Assembly: GCA_002336035.1 (NCBI GenBank)
Contig: DDED01000089.1
Coordinates: 11,187-23,845 of the forward strand
Direction of reading: 5' to 3'
Origin: Cellvibrionales bacterium UBA1963
GTDB lineage: Bacteria > Pseudomonadota > Gammaproteobacteria > Pseudomonadales > UBA7434
DNA: 12,659 nt
Positions 1-6,750 of the stretch are shown here, piece by piece. A program made the position numbers and the translations under genes. The notes beneath the pieces are model-generated. The model had not been told where the DNA came from, did no database searches, and saw nothing but the letters and a program-made list of their open reading frames with translations. How positions within the stretch are numbered: the stretch's first letter is position 1; the number at the start of each line of letters is the position of its first letter.

Positions 1-76
1 AGTTTAGTTATTGTAAAACAGTTTTGTTAATTTAAACCAGTTACCTATTACTTATTAGCAAATAGCAAAAGACAGG

Positions 77-107
77 CCAATATTTCAGTAAAAAAAACCA
101 ATATTTC
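77..107. repeat. Direct repeat CCAATATTTC x2, upstream of rubredoxin
   Basis: The 10-mer CCAATATTTC occurs at 77-86 and again at 98-107. The two starts are 21 bp apart, about two helical turns, so both copies face the same side of the DNA. The repeat lies 43-73 bp before the rubredoxin start. This placement would suit a tandem activator or repressor site, but that is inference and I cannot name a regulator. The rest of 1-149 is AT-rich, with no convincing -35/-10 pair. Confidence 0.4.
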
Positions 108-149
108 GAATCATAACTCAAAATAGATCGTTTAAGCGGTAAAAATAAA

Positions 150-323
150 ATGAGTGAATTTAAAAAGTGGGAATGCGTTATTTGTGGTTTTATATACGAT
201 GAAGAAGAGGGCTGGCCTGAGGATGGCATTGCACCGGGTACCAAGTGGGACGAGGTGCCTGAGGATTGGGAATGCCCTGAGTGTGGCATTAGTAAGTTTG
301 ATTTTGAGATGGTTGAAGTTTGA
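150..323 (+). CDS. Rubredoxin
   Basis: Small 57-residue electron carrier. It holds one iron on four cysteines in two knuckles: C9-x-x-C12-G and C42-P-x-C45-G, both visible. Aromatic and acidic residues between them (F14, Y16-D17, W22-P23, W40) match the rubredoxin fold, and the length is typical (about 52-56 aa). Rubredoxins are cytoplasmic and pass single electrons from a reductase to partners such as alkane hydroxylases or oxygen/peroxide-reducing enzymes. No rubredoxin reductase or alkB lies in the window, so the partner is unknown. The ATG at 150 is preceded only by a weak purine-rich stretch, with no good Shine-Dalgarno. The next gene, an SDR on the same strand, starts 91 bp later. Family identity is near certain; the physiological role is not shown. 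Confidence 0.93.
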   Translation: MSEFKKWECVICGFIYDEEEGWPEDGIAPGTKWDEVPEDWECPECGISKFDFEMVEV

Positions 324-414
324 TTGTCTGTGTATCGCTCGTGGATAATTGCTGCATCAGCATTCTGTTGTGTTCCTTTGATCGACTCTTAGCATTTAAT
401 CTTATGAGGCACCT

Positions 415-1077
415 ATGCCGATTGTTTTAATTACTGGTGCTAACCGGGGTATAGGTCTTGCGCTGGTTAAATATTATAGAGATATAAATTACCATGTGAT
501 TGGTGTTTGTCGTCAGGCAAGCAGTGAGCTTTCAGCGAATTGCCAAGAGATTATTACGGGTATTAGCATGCAAGATAACCAAGCTATTCGTTCGCTTAAA
601 CACATTCTTGGCGATCGTCATATTGACATCCTTATTAACAATGCCGGCATACTTTACGATGAATCTTTTGCCGAGCTTAATTTCGAAAGCATTGAATTAC
701 AAATTCAAGTAAATGCATTGGCACCTCTTCGAGTTGTTTCTGTATTAACTGATAGCTTAGTTTCAGGCAGTAAGGTCGCGTTAATAACCAGCCGAATGGG
801 CTCTATTGAAGATAACACCTCGGGTGGACGCTACGGGTATCGAATGTCAAAGGCGGCCTTAAATGCGGCGGGTAAATCGCTTTCTCATGATTTGAAGAGC
901 GACGGTATTGCGGTGGCGATTCTTCATCCAGGGCTCGTTTCTACTGCCATGATTGATTTTAATGGACAGGTGAGCCCTGAGTGTGCAGCTAAACAATTGG
1001 CACAACGCATTGAAGATCTTGATCTCAATAACACGGGGACGTTTTGGCACGCTAATGGCAGTATTTTACCTTGGTAA
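415..1077 (+). CDS. Short-chain dehydrogenase/reductase (C-factor-like SDR)
   Basis: Cytoplasmic NAD(P)-dependent oxidoreductase of the classical SDR family, 220 aa. The N-terminal Rossmann motif TGANRGIG (7-14) binds the cofactor. NNAG (75-78), N100, S126 in LITSRMGS, and Y142-x3-K146 complete the SDR catalytic tetrad. PG (172-173) follows the active site. It is short for an SDR (usually about 250 aa) and has a compact C-terminus, like the CsgA/C-factor-type subgroup. The substrate cannot be read from the sequence. The ATG is preceded by GAGG five bases upstream, a good ribosome-binding site. It lies downstream of the rubredoxin and converges with the acyl-CoA dehydrogenase genes, leaving 63 bp with a T-run (1131-1137) but no clear hairpin. 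Confidence 0.88.
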   Translation: MPIVLITGANRGIGLALVKYYRDINYHVIGVCRQASSELSANCQEIITGISMQDNQAIRSLKHILGDRHIDILINNAGILYDESFAELNFESIELQIQVNALAPLRVVSVLTDSLVSGSKVALITSRMGSIEDNTSGGRYGYRMSKAALNAAGKSLSHDLKSDGIAVAILHPGLVSTAMIDFNGQVSPECAAKQLAQRIEDLDLNNTGTFWHANGSILPW

Positions 1078-1140
1078 AAGACTGCCCCATTGAGCGTTGC
1101 TGACTGCGTCAAATACTCATCACCTTGCATTTTTTTGTAA

Positions 1141-2334
1141 TTATATTTCTGGTAAACCAAGGGCCCGTTTTGAAATTACATTAAGTTGCACTTCAGAGCT
1201 ACCACCGGCAATAGTAAGTGCTTTGTTACTCATCCATTCATGCGTTTTAGTTTGTTCATCGACGCTAAAGTTTTCGTTATCCCAGCCTGCGCCAGCCATG
1301 CCCATCATGTCTGTAATTAGCGTGTCTTTTTGAGTTTTTTCCTCAGTACCAATGTATTTGAATATTGTCGCAACGCGCATATCGAAATCACCGGCCATAC
1401 CTTCTTCAAAAGCCCTTTTTTGTGTGAGCTTGATTGCGCTGTCTCGCATCATATGTTCAGCTAATCGATCTCTTATTAATCCATCATCTAAGCGACCATT
1501 ATCATCCGAAGCTAAATAATTTTTAGCATAATCATCGACGCTGTATTTTGGCTTAGGCATGTTTTTTTCAATGTCAGCCATCATTGTGCGTTCATGGACT
1601 AACAGTGCTTTTGCTACACTCCAGCCTTTACCTATTTCGCCTACGACTTGATCTTTAGGTACTTTAACATTGTCAAGAAACGTGTCGCAAAAATGAGATT
1701 CTCCAGTAATTAATGGCACTGGCCTTACAGTAATGCCAGGCGTATCCATATCGAATAAGACAAACGTTATTCCTTCTTGTTTAATGCCTTCGTCATTGGT
1801 TCTTACCAGGCAGAAAATCCAGTCGGCCTTATCACCATCGCTGGTCCATGATTTTTGCCCGTTGAGTAAGTAATGGTCTCCAAGATCTTCTGCTTTACAG
1901 CGAAGACTTGCAAGATCAGAGCCTGAGCCAGGTTCACTGTAACCTTGGCACCATCGAATTTCACCGCGAGCAATCTTGGGTAGGTGCTCGAGTTTTTGTG
2001 CCTCAGTACCGTATTCGAGAAGCGCTGGGCCTAACATCCACAAGCCGTGTCCAATTAAGGGTTTTCGGCAGCCCAAACGATCCATTTCTTTGTTTAATAT
2101 TTTAGCTTCGTCATTGCTTAAGCCTGCGCCGCCATACTCTTTTGCCCACTGCGGTGCCGTCCAGCCTTTATCGACCATCAAATCAAACCAGAGCTTTGCG
2201 TCATCACTAGGAAAGGTAAATTGTTTGCCGCCAAAAACGCCTTCAGAGCGTATCTGTATTTTTCGCATGCTGGCTGGGCAGTTAGCCTCAAGCCATTCAG
2301 TTGTTTGTTGTTTGAATTCTGTTAAGTCAGTCAT
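1141..2334 (-). CDS. Acyl-CoA dehydrogenase, large/catalytic subunit of a heteromeric pair
   Basis: FAD-dependent acyl-CoA dehydrogenase, 397 aa, for the alpha,beta-desaturation step of beta-oxidation. Seen: N-terminal helical domain (about 1-125), the middle beta domain with YSEPGSGSDLASL (132-144) and GQKSWTSDGD (159-168), and a C-terminal helical domain ending in IAGGSSEVQLNVISKRALGLP (375-395). The MCAD-type catalytic glutamate position in that last motif reads G, but E248 in HERTMMA occupies the helix-G position used as the base by isovaleryl-CoA and FadE26-type enzymes. It therefore looks catalytically competent. The 378-aa partner lies 97 bp upstream on the same strand. The family includes Mycobacterium ChsE/FadE heterotetramers acting on steroid or branched side chains; the substrate here is unknown. 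Start: ATG with weak GAGA upstream. The stop is close to the convergent SDR. Confidence 0.9.
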   Translation of the reverse strand: MTDLTEFKQQTTEWLEANCPASMRKIQIRSEGVFGGKQFTFPSDDAKLWFDLMVDKGWTAPQWAKEYGGAGLSNDEAKILNKEMDRLGCRKPLIGHGLWMLGPALLEYGTEAQKLEHLPKIARGEIRWCQGYSEPGSGSDLASLRCKAEDLGDHYLLNGQKSWTSDGDKADWIFCLVRTNDEGIKQEGITFVLFDMDTPGITVRPVPLITGESHFCDTFLDNVKVPKDQVVGEIGKGWSVAKALLVHERTMMADIEKNMPKPKYSVDDYAKNYLASDDNGRLDDGLIRDRLAEHMMRDSAIKLTQKRAFEEGMAGDFDMRVATIFKYIGTEEKTQKDTLITDMMGMAGAGWDNENFSVDEQTKTHEWMSNKALTIAGGSSEVQLNVISKRALGLPEI

Positions 2335-2380
2335 GGCTGGTTCTCAAATAATTAATAGCTGAATCTAAATAAACATGTCA

Positions 2381-2415
2381 TTAACGACCTAACGGTTATA
2401 CCGTGAGAGCGTTAA
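2381..2415. repeat. 35-nt dyad between the two acyl-CoA dehydrogenase genes
   Basis: Symmetric inverted repeat centred on 2398. Inner arms ACGGT (2392-2396) and ACCGT (2400-2404) flank TAT. Outer arms TTAACG (2381-2386) and CGTTAA (2410-2415) share the same centre, and 13 of 17 base pairs are complementary. It sits in the 97-bp gap between the small-subunit and large-subunit genes. There is no T-run after it on the minus strand, so it is not a standard intrinsic terminator. It could be an operator or an mRNA hairpin that sets the ratio of the two subunits. Confidence 0.55.
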
Positions 2416-2431
2416 GCAACTTCAATGTCTC

Positions 2432-3568
2432 CTAAAAATGCTGAATCGTAGCGAATCGGTTTTTATGAAAGCCAGAGTCGCCAAGGCTTTGAATGCTCAC
2501 TCGGCAGCGCTTTAAGTAGAAGCCAACATCCATTTCATCAGTCAAACCAATGCCACCATGCATTTGAACCGCTTCGTCGGTAATTAACCGGTAGGTATCA
2601 TTAGCCAGTGTTTTTGCTGTGCTTGCGACCATTGCTAGATCTTCATCGTGGTCTATTGCTGATAACGCATGTATCACGGCAGATTTTGCGATTTCTAATT
2701 CAGCAAACATTTTTGCTGCTCGATGTTGCAACGCTTGAAAAGCGCCAATTTTTCTACCAAATTGTTCACGATCTTTTAAATACTCAACTGTTTTATCAAG
2801 CATGGCCTGTGCTCCGCCTAGCATTTCAGCCGCTAGGCATATTCGGCCATGGTCCAATGTTTTATCGAGGAGGGCTAATCCGTGATGGGCCTTACCAAGA
2901 ATGTTGTCAGTGGAAATCGTAACATTTGAAAAGTCTATATGAACGTAATTTCTGCTGTCTATCATTGTGATCTTCTTGACAGTGATTCCCGGTGTTTTTG
3001 GGTCGACAAGCGCGAGCGTAATACCCGCTGCGGACTTGGATGTTGGCTGTGACCGTAGACTAACAATAAGTAGGTCAGCATTCCCACCCTCAGCAACAAA
3101 TTGTTTGCAGCCATTAATCGTTAACTGGTTTTCATTAATGATACATTGACATTCGATACGACTACTTTTGTGGTGATTTGACTCTTCGTGCGCTAATGCA
3201 AGCCTCATTTCACCATGAGCGATTTTAGGAAGTAAATCGGCCTGTTGTTGCTCATTGCCACCGTGAATGATCGCAGCAGCGCCTAAGGCTACCGTATTAA
3301 AGAAAGGGGAATTTGCTAATGTTTTTCCCGCCTCCTGGAGAATGGCGCCAACGCCCACAAAACCAAAACCTAGCCCTCCATATTGTTCTGGTATTGCCAC
3401 TGCAGGCCAGCCCATGTCAATCATTTGTTGCCATAAATCTTCGCTATAACCTTTTACATTGTCATCATCTCGGAGTTGACGCATTAGTCCAACGGGAGCG
3501 TTATCTTGTAAAAAATCACGCGCGGTGTCACGCAGCATGCGTTGTTCTTCATTAAGTGCCAATGGCAT
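2432..3568 (-). CDS. Acyl-CoA dehydrogenase, small subunit of a heteromeric pair
   Basis: Acyl-CoA dehydrogenase fold, 378 aa. Seen: N-terminal helices (1-125), a diverged middle domain (AHEES at 126-130 where catalytic-type family members have a conserved S/T-rich FAD loop), DREQFGRKIGAFQ (266-278) and QMHGGIGLTDEMD (335-347), the latter two contacting FAD across the subunit interface. The helix-G base position reads DHGR (239-242), with no glutamate, and the protein stops soon after FHKNRF (367-372) without the EGT catalytic motif. It therefore lacks an obvious base, as in the non-catalytic partners of FadE/ChsE heteromers, and probably pairs with the adjacent 397-aa protein. The ATG has GGAG nine bases upstream, a good ribosome-binding site. 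It is first in the likely two-gene operon. No confident promoter was found in the 187 bp before it. Confidence 0.9.
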   Translation of the reverse strand: MPLALNEEQRMLRDTARDFLQDNAPVGLMRQLRDDDNVKGYSEDLWQQMIDMGWPAVAIPEQYGGLGFGFVGVGAILQEAGKTLANSPFFNTVALGAAAIIHGGNEQQQADLLPKIAHGEMRLALAHEESNHHKSSRIECQCIINENQLTINGCKQFVAEGGNADLLIVSLRSQPTSKSAAGITLALVDPKTPGITVKKITMIDSRNYVHIDFSNVTISTDNILGKAHHGLALLDKTLDHGRICLAAEMLGGAQAMLDKTVEYLKDREQFGRKIGAFQALQHRAAKMFAELEIAKSAVIHALSAIDHDEDLAMVASTAKTLANDTYRLITDEAVQMHGGIGLTDEMDVGFYLKRCRVSIQSLGDSGFHKNRFATIQHF

Positions 3569-3709
3569 AGGGACTTACTCCGATTGTAGGCCGGTAAAAA
3601 AATTATCGCGATGCAGATGCTAAGCGAGTGAGAAATTAGGGCAATAGCATAAACATCCAGTAGGTCCGTGATGCGTATGGGTTTGATCGCATCGACTATT
3701 AAACGCCAC

Positions 3710-3734
3710 TTTTAAGGGCTAATTAACCTTAAAA
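3710..3734. repeat. Inverted repeat downstream of panD (possible weak terminator)
   Basis: Perfect 8-bp arms TTTTAAGG (3710-3717) and CCTTAAAA (3727-3734) flank a 9-nt AT-rich loop, 22 bp past the panD stop. The stem is AT-rich and no long T-run follows on the minus strand, so termination would be weak. It may instead mark the end of the panD transcript or a binding site upstream of the acyl-CoA dehydrogenase operon. Confidence 0.35.
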
Positions 3735-3755
3735 TATACACAAAAGCTTAAGCGC

Positions 3756-4136
3756 TTAGCAGTTTTCAATCAAGCTGCTTGGCTTTTCGTTGAGGTAACG
3801 AACAAACTGATTTTCTTCGTTTACCAATATTGTTGTCGGTTCAAAAACTTTGTCAGCTAAAGTGAAGGCCATGATAATAACCTCGTCACCAGGGTGAATT
3901 AAATGAGCAGCTGCGCCATTCATTTCAATGGCGCCACTGTCGGCATCGCCTTCAATTATATAAGTTTCTAGTCGTGAGCCTGAGGTATTATTGACAACCA
4001 GGACGCGCTCATTTTTTTCCATGCCAGTTAATTCAAGTAATGTTTTATCAATGGTGATACTGCCTACATAATGCAGGTCTGAGCGTGTGACAGTTGCATT
4101 GTGTATTTTAGCCGATAGATAATTTTTTAAACGCAT
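3756..4136 (-). CDS. panD: Aspartate 1-decarboxylase, pyruvoyl-dependent
   Basis: Converts L-aspartate to beta-alanine and CO2; beta-alanine is then joined to pantoate to make pantothenate and coenzyme A. The proenzyme is 126 aa, the family's usual length. Self-cleavage should occur between G25 and S26 in HYVGSITID, turning S26 into the pyruvoyl group. Other expected residues are present: K10, H12, Y23, R55, Y59 and NGAAAH (73-78). The enzyme is a cytoplasmic tetramer. AAGG lies 10 bases before the ATG, an acceptable site. It is last in a likely operon, 45 bp after dapD. The usual partners panB and panC are not in the window, so panD is separated from the rest of its pathway here. Confidence 0.96.
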   Translation of the reverse strand: MRLKNYLSAKIHNATVTRSDLHYVGSITIDKTLLELTGMEKNERVLVVNNTSGSRLETYIIEGDADSGAIEMNGAAAHLIHPGDEVIIMAFTLADKVFEPTTILVNEENQFVRYLNEKPSSLIENC

Positions 4137-4181
4137 ATTGAATTAACCTTGTGCTTCTGTATGAAAGATAATTTTATGTTG

Positions 4182-5231
4182 CTAGTTGTGACTATGCAAT
4201 GCCTCATTCAATTCTATTGCCGAACGATTTGATTGGCATTCGACGGTACCATTGATGGAATTACGTCTAAACAGAAGTCCAGATTGACCATTAAGTTCTC
4301 TGGCTTTTACCAGTTTAACGGTGTCGTTATTTTCGTCAAGTAAGGTTAACTTAGTCCCTGCAGTGACATATAAGCCAGCCTCAACGGTGCAATTATCACC
4401 AAGTGCGATCCCGATCCCGGCATTTGCGCCAATTAAGCATTGCTTACCGACAGAGATGACCACATCCCCTCCGCCTGATAGTGTGCCCATTGTAGAGCAA
4501 CCCCCGCCTAAGTCAGACCCTTCGCCAACAAAAACACCTGCAGAAACACGGCCTTCGATCATGCTTTTACCCGCTGTTCCAGCATTAAAGTTTATAAAGC
4601 CCTCATGCATGATGGTGGTTCCTTCTCCTACATAAGCACCTAAGCGGACCCGAGCAGTGTGTGCAATTCTCACGCCTGATGGAACCACATAGTCGGTCAT
4701 CACAGGGAATTTATCGACACATTTGACATTAAGCCATCGACCTTCACGACGCGCCTGGAGCTGTTTTTCAGGCAGCTCATTTATGTCAATTGGACCGTCA
4801 CTCGTCCAAGCGATGTTGGGTAGTGATGCAAAAATACCCTCTAAATTGATATTATGGGGCCTGACTAAGCGATGCGAGAGTAAATGTAATTTTAGATAGG
4901 CCTCAGGAACACTCGCCGGCTTGTCATCATTCGCTAATACAGTCAGCACCACGCTTCGTTTGCTGCTGACAAGTTTCGTAGCGGTGTTAGCAATGTCTAT
5001 TTGTTGATGAGTGACTAATGCGTCAGCTAACTGGTTTAAATCGGTTTCATCTAGATCAATAACCTGATTGCCACCATTCCAAGCGATACCGGCAATACTC
5101 ACTGCTGTAATCAGCTTTTCGGATGTGTCGGCATCAATATTTGCTAGCGGTTTAGGGTAGAAGACTTCTAGCCATTGGTTTTCGTTATTTTTTGTGCCAA
5201 GTCCTAAGCTAAAACTAAAAAGTTGGGTCAT
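4182..5231 (-). CDS. dapD: 2,3,4,5-tetrahydropyridine-2,6-dicarboxylate N-succinyltransferase (long form)
   Basis: Transfers succinyl from succinyl-CoA to tetrahydrodipicolinate, the committed step of the succinylase route to meso-diaminopimelate and lysine. The 349 aa are well above the roughly 275 aa of E. coli DapD and fit the long Pseudomonas-type subfamily. An N-terminal alpha/beta region (about 1-180) is followed by a left-handed beta-helix of hexapeptide repeats (about 186-290). The helix includes GFINFNAGTAGKS (211-223), EGRVSAGVFVGEGSDLGGG (226-244) and STMGTLSGGG (246-255), which carry the active-site signature between trimer subunits. AGGA lies seven bases before the ATG. It sits 50 bp after the YffB-like gene and 45 bp before panD on the same strand, so the three are probably co-transcribed. 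Confidence 0.95.
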   Translation of the reverse strand: MTQLFSFSLGLGTKNNENQWLEVFYPKPLANIDADTSEKLITAVSIAGIAWNGGNQVIDLDETDLNQLADALVTHQQIDIANTATKLVSSKRSVVLTVLANDDKPASVPEAYLKLHLLSHRLVRPHNINLEGIFASLPNIAWTSDGPIDINELPEKQLQARREGRWLNVKCVDKFPVMTDYVVPSGVRIAHTARVRLGAYVGEGTTIMHEGFINFNAGTAGKSMIEGRVSAGVFVGEGSDLGGGCSTMGTLSGGGDVVISVGKQCLIGANAGIGIALGDNCTVEAGLYVTAGTKLTLLDENNDTVKLVKARELNGQSGLLFRRNSINGTVECQSNRSAIELNEALHSHN

Positions 5232-5281
5232 GTTCTGTTCCTGTTAAAAGTAAGGTGATATTGATAAAGATGAGCATCGTT

Positions 5282-5635
5282 TTATAAGTCAAGATAATGT
5301 TGTTTGATAAAACCAACAGTCACTTGCCCTTTATCATCAACTAACACGGGGCGCTTTATTAGCGTCGGATAAGCGATAAATGTTTCAATGATAAGAGCTT
5401 GAGAAGGATTGTCCATGAGTGTTGACCTCAATGATTCTGGCAATTGTTTCCATGTTGTGCTGCGCTTGTTAAGAAGAGACGACACGGAGGTTTTTGCTAA
5501 CCATGCAGCGATTATTTGAATACTTATACCATCAACTCTGAAGTCATGAAAACAGTAGTCAGTATTAAGCGATTCCAAAAGCGTCCGCGCTTTTTTGACA
5601 GTGTCGCAGTTTTTAATACCGTAAATCGTGTTCAA
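5282..5635 (-). CDS. ArsC/Spx-family YffB-like protein
   Basis: Small thioredoxin-fold protein of the ArsC/Spx superfamily, most like E. coli YffB (118 aa); its reaction is not established. With the TTG start at 5635 the protein is 117 aa and begins MNTIYGIKNCDTVKKA, matching the family N-terminus; C10 is the single redox-type cysteine. Also seen: NKRSTTW (56-62) and the IKRP motif around R95, at the place of the ArsC anion-binding arginine. AAGG lies seven bases before the TTG. The frame also offers an ATG at 5710, adding 25 residues not expected in the family and lacking a clear Shine-Dalgarno, so I prefer the TTG, at about 55-60%. It is first in the likely yffB-dapD-panD operon; a similar gene neighbours dapD in Pseudomonas. 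Arsenate reduction is not implied. Confidence 0.82.
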   Translation of the reverse strand: MNTIYGIKNCDTVKKARTLLESLNTDYCFHDFRVDGISIQIIAAWLAKTSVSSLLNKRSTTWKQLPESLRSTLMDNPSQALIIETFIAYPTLIKRPVLVDDKGQVTVGFIKQHYLDL

Positions 5636-5730
5636 TAGTAAGCCTTGGTCGAGTATTTTATGATTGAGTGACAGGCACTGATCTTCAGTGTATCGTTTAA
5701 GCCAATGCATAAATTTTATCAGTTTCTACG

Positions 5731-5744
5731 GCTGTTATGACAGC
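5731..5744. repeat. Short inverted repeat in the divergent yffB/rluA-like intergenic region
   Basis: GCTGT and ACAGC arms surround TATG in the 66 bp between the two divergent open frames. It lies where a shared regulator could act on both directions, but arms this short arise easily by chance. I see no clear -35/-10 pair for either direction. Confidence 0.2.
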
Positions 5745-5776
5745 ACAAATTACTCAATAGGTTAAATTAGAGCAAA

Positions 5777-6712
5777 ATGGCAGAAAATAAGCTGCTTGAG
5801 TTGACACTTAAAGCGAATATTGATCAGCAAAGCCCCGTTAAGCTGCTAACGAGCCAATGCGATTTATCCTCGGCTGAAATCAAGTCTGCGATGACCAAAG
5901 GGGCTGTCTGGATTAAGCGCATGGATAATCGGGCTTCTACGGCGAATAAGCATCACAAAGCGGTCAGGTTGCGAAGGGCTAGCGCTTTGTTGAGCTGTGG
6001 CGATTTATTGTTAATGAATTACGACTCAGCAGTCTTGGCACAGACAGCTCAACCGCCTAAACTGGTTGAAGATCAAGGCGGCTTCAGTGTTTGGGATAAG
6101 CCTGCTGGTATGCTCTGTCAGGGCAGTCGTTGGTCGGATCATACGACATTAAATCGCTGGATCGAATCTGAATGGCTCTCGCAGCGTCGTGCATTTTTAG
6201 TTCATCGTCTTGATCGCATGACTTCAGGCCTAACCGTCGTGGCACACAATAAGAAAATGGCGGCTAACCTCGCAAGGCAATTTCAAGAAAGAGTCACAAC
6301 AAAAAGGTATCGGGTTGTTGTTATGGGCGAATGTGAGTTAGCATGTCCTTACGTTATTGACGAACCCCTTGATGGGAAGCACGCAGTTACCATCATAGAG
6401 CGATCTGTTGACGATTGGGTGAGTGAGCTAGACCTTAATGAAACGTCACCCCATCATTGGCCTAATAGCGTCGCTTTGTCCCGATTGTCTTTGCCATTTA
6501 CGAAGCTCGAAGTGTCTATACAAACGGGTCGAAAACACCAAATACGTCGTCACCTTGCAGGCTTGGGATTTTCTGTTATCGGTGATCGATTATATGGTGA
6601 TACAAAGCAAAACCTTATCTATGAAAATGTTGGTATCGACATGCAGTTACAGTCATGCCGATTGAGCTTTTTACATCCAGAGACGCGTACAAGACAAGAT
6701 TATTGTTTGTAA
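5777..6712 (+). CDS. RluA-family pseudouridine synthase
   Basis: Isomerises uridine to pseudouridine in rRNA or tRNA; the target base cannot be read from the sequence. The protein has 311 aa. A degenerate S4-like RNA-binding segment (about 20-85, with LSSAEIKSAMTKGAVWI and CGDLLLMNYD) precedes the catalytic domain. The signature HRLDRMTSG (143-151) contains the catalytic aspartate D146. QTGRKHQIRRHL (249-260) and GDRLYGD (269-275) are the conserved C-terminal RluA motifs. Around 205-240 lies a less conserved loop. The start ATG has only weak GAG upstream. It is the first of three same-strand genes, 38 bp before the SDR, and diverges from the yffB-dapD-panD operon. The family call is firm, but the subfamily (RluA, RluC, RluD, TruC) is not resolved. 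Confidence 0.93.
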   Translation: MAENKLLELTLKANIDQQSPVKLLTSQCDLSSAEIKSAMTKGAVWIKRMDNRASTANKHHKAVRLRRASALLSCGDLLLMNYDSAVLAQTAQPPKLVEDQGGFSVWDKPAGMLCQGSRWSDHTTLNRWIESEWLSQRRAFLVHRLDRMTSGLTVVAHNKKMAANLARQFQERVTTKRYRVVVMGECELACPYVIDEPLDGKHAVTIIERSVDDWVSELDLNETSPHHWPNSVALSRLSLPFTKLEVSIQTGRKHQIRRHLAGLGFSVIGDRLYGDTKQNLIYENVGIDMQLQSCRLSFLHPETRTRQDYCL

Positions 6713-6750
6713 ATCCTTGCCTAAGCTCTTAAAAAAAAGGAATATTACTT

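Noticed and set aside
21..36. 16-bp sequence GTTTTGTTAATTTAAA repeated at 10917-10932 across the alr stop
   Set aside because: The sequence is AT-rich, has no shared context, and such a match in 12.6 kb of AT-rich DNA is not very unlikely by chance; there are no target-site duplications or longer homology.
154..348. 64-aa open frame overlapping the rubredoxin in another frame
   Set aside because: The rubredoxin frame has both cysteine knuckles and correct length; the other frame has no family features.
924..1160. 78-aa open frame antisense to the first SDR
   Set aside because: It overlaps a gene with a complete SDR catalytic tetrad and shows no recognisable domain.
3681..3704. Imperfect palindrome with GTTT...AAAC ends upstream of the acyl-CoA dehydrogenase genes, possible fatty-acid regulator site
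   Set aside because: Only 7 of 12 pairs match, and I could not align it convincingly to a known FadR or PsrA site.
5282..5635. Arsenate reductase function for the ArsC-family gene
   Set aside because: The single cysteine and sequence are closer to YffB than to true ArsC, and no arsenic resistance genes are nearby.
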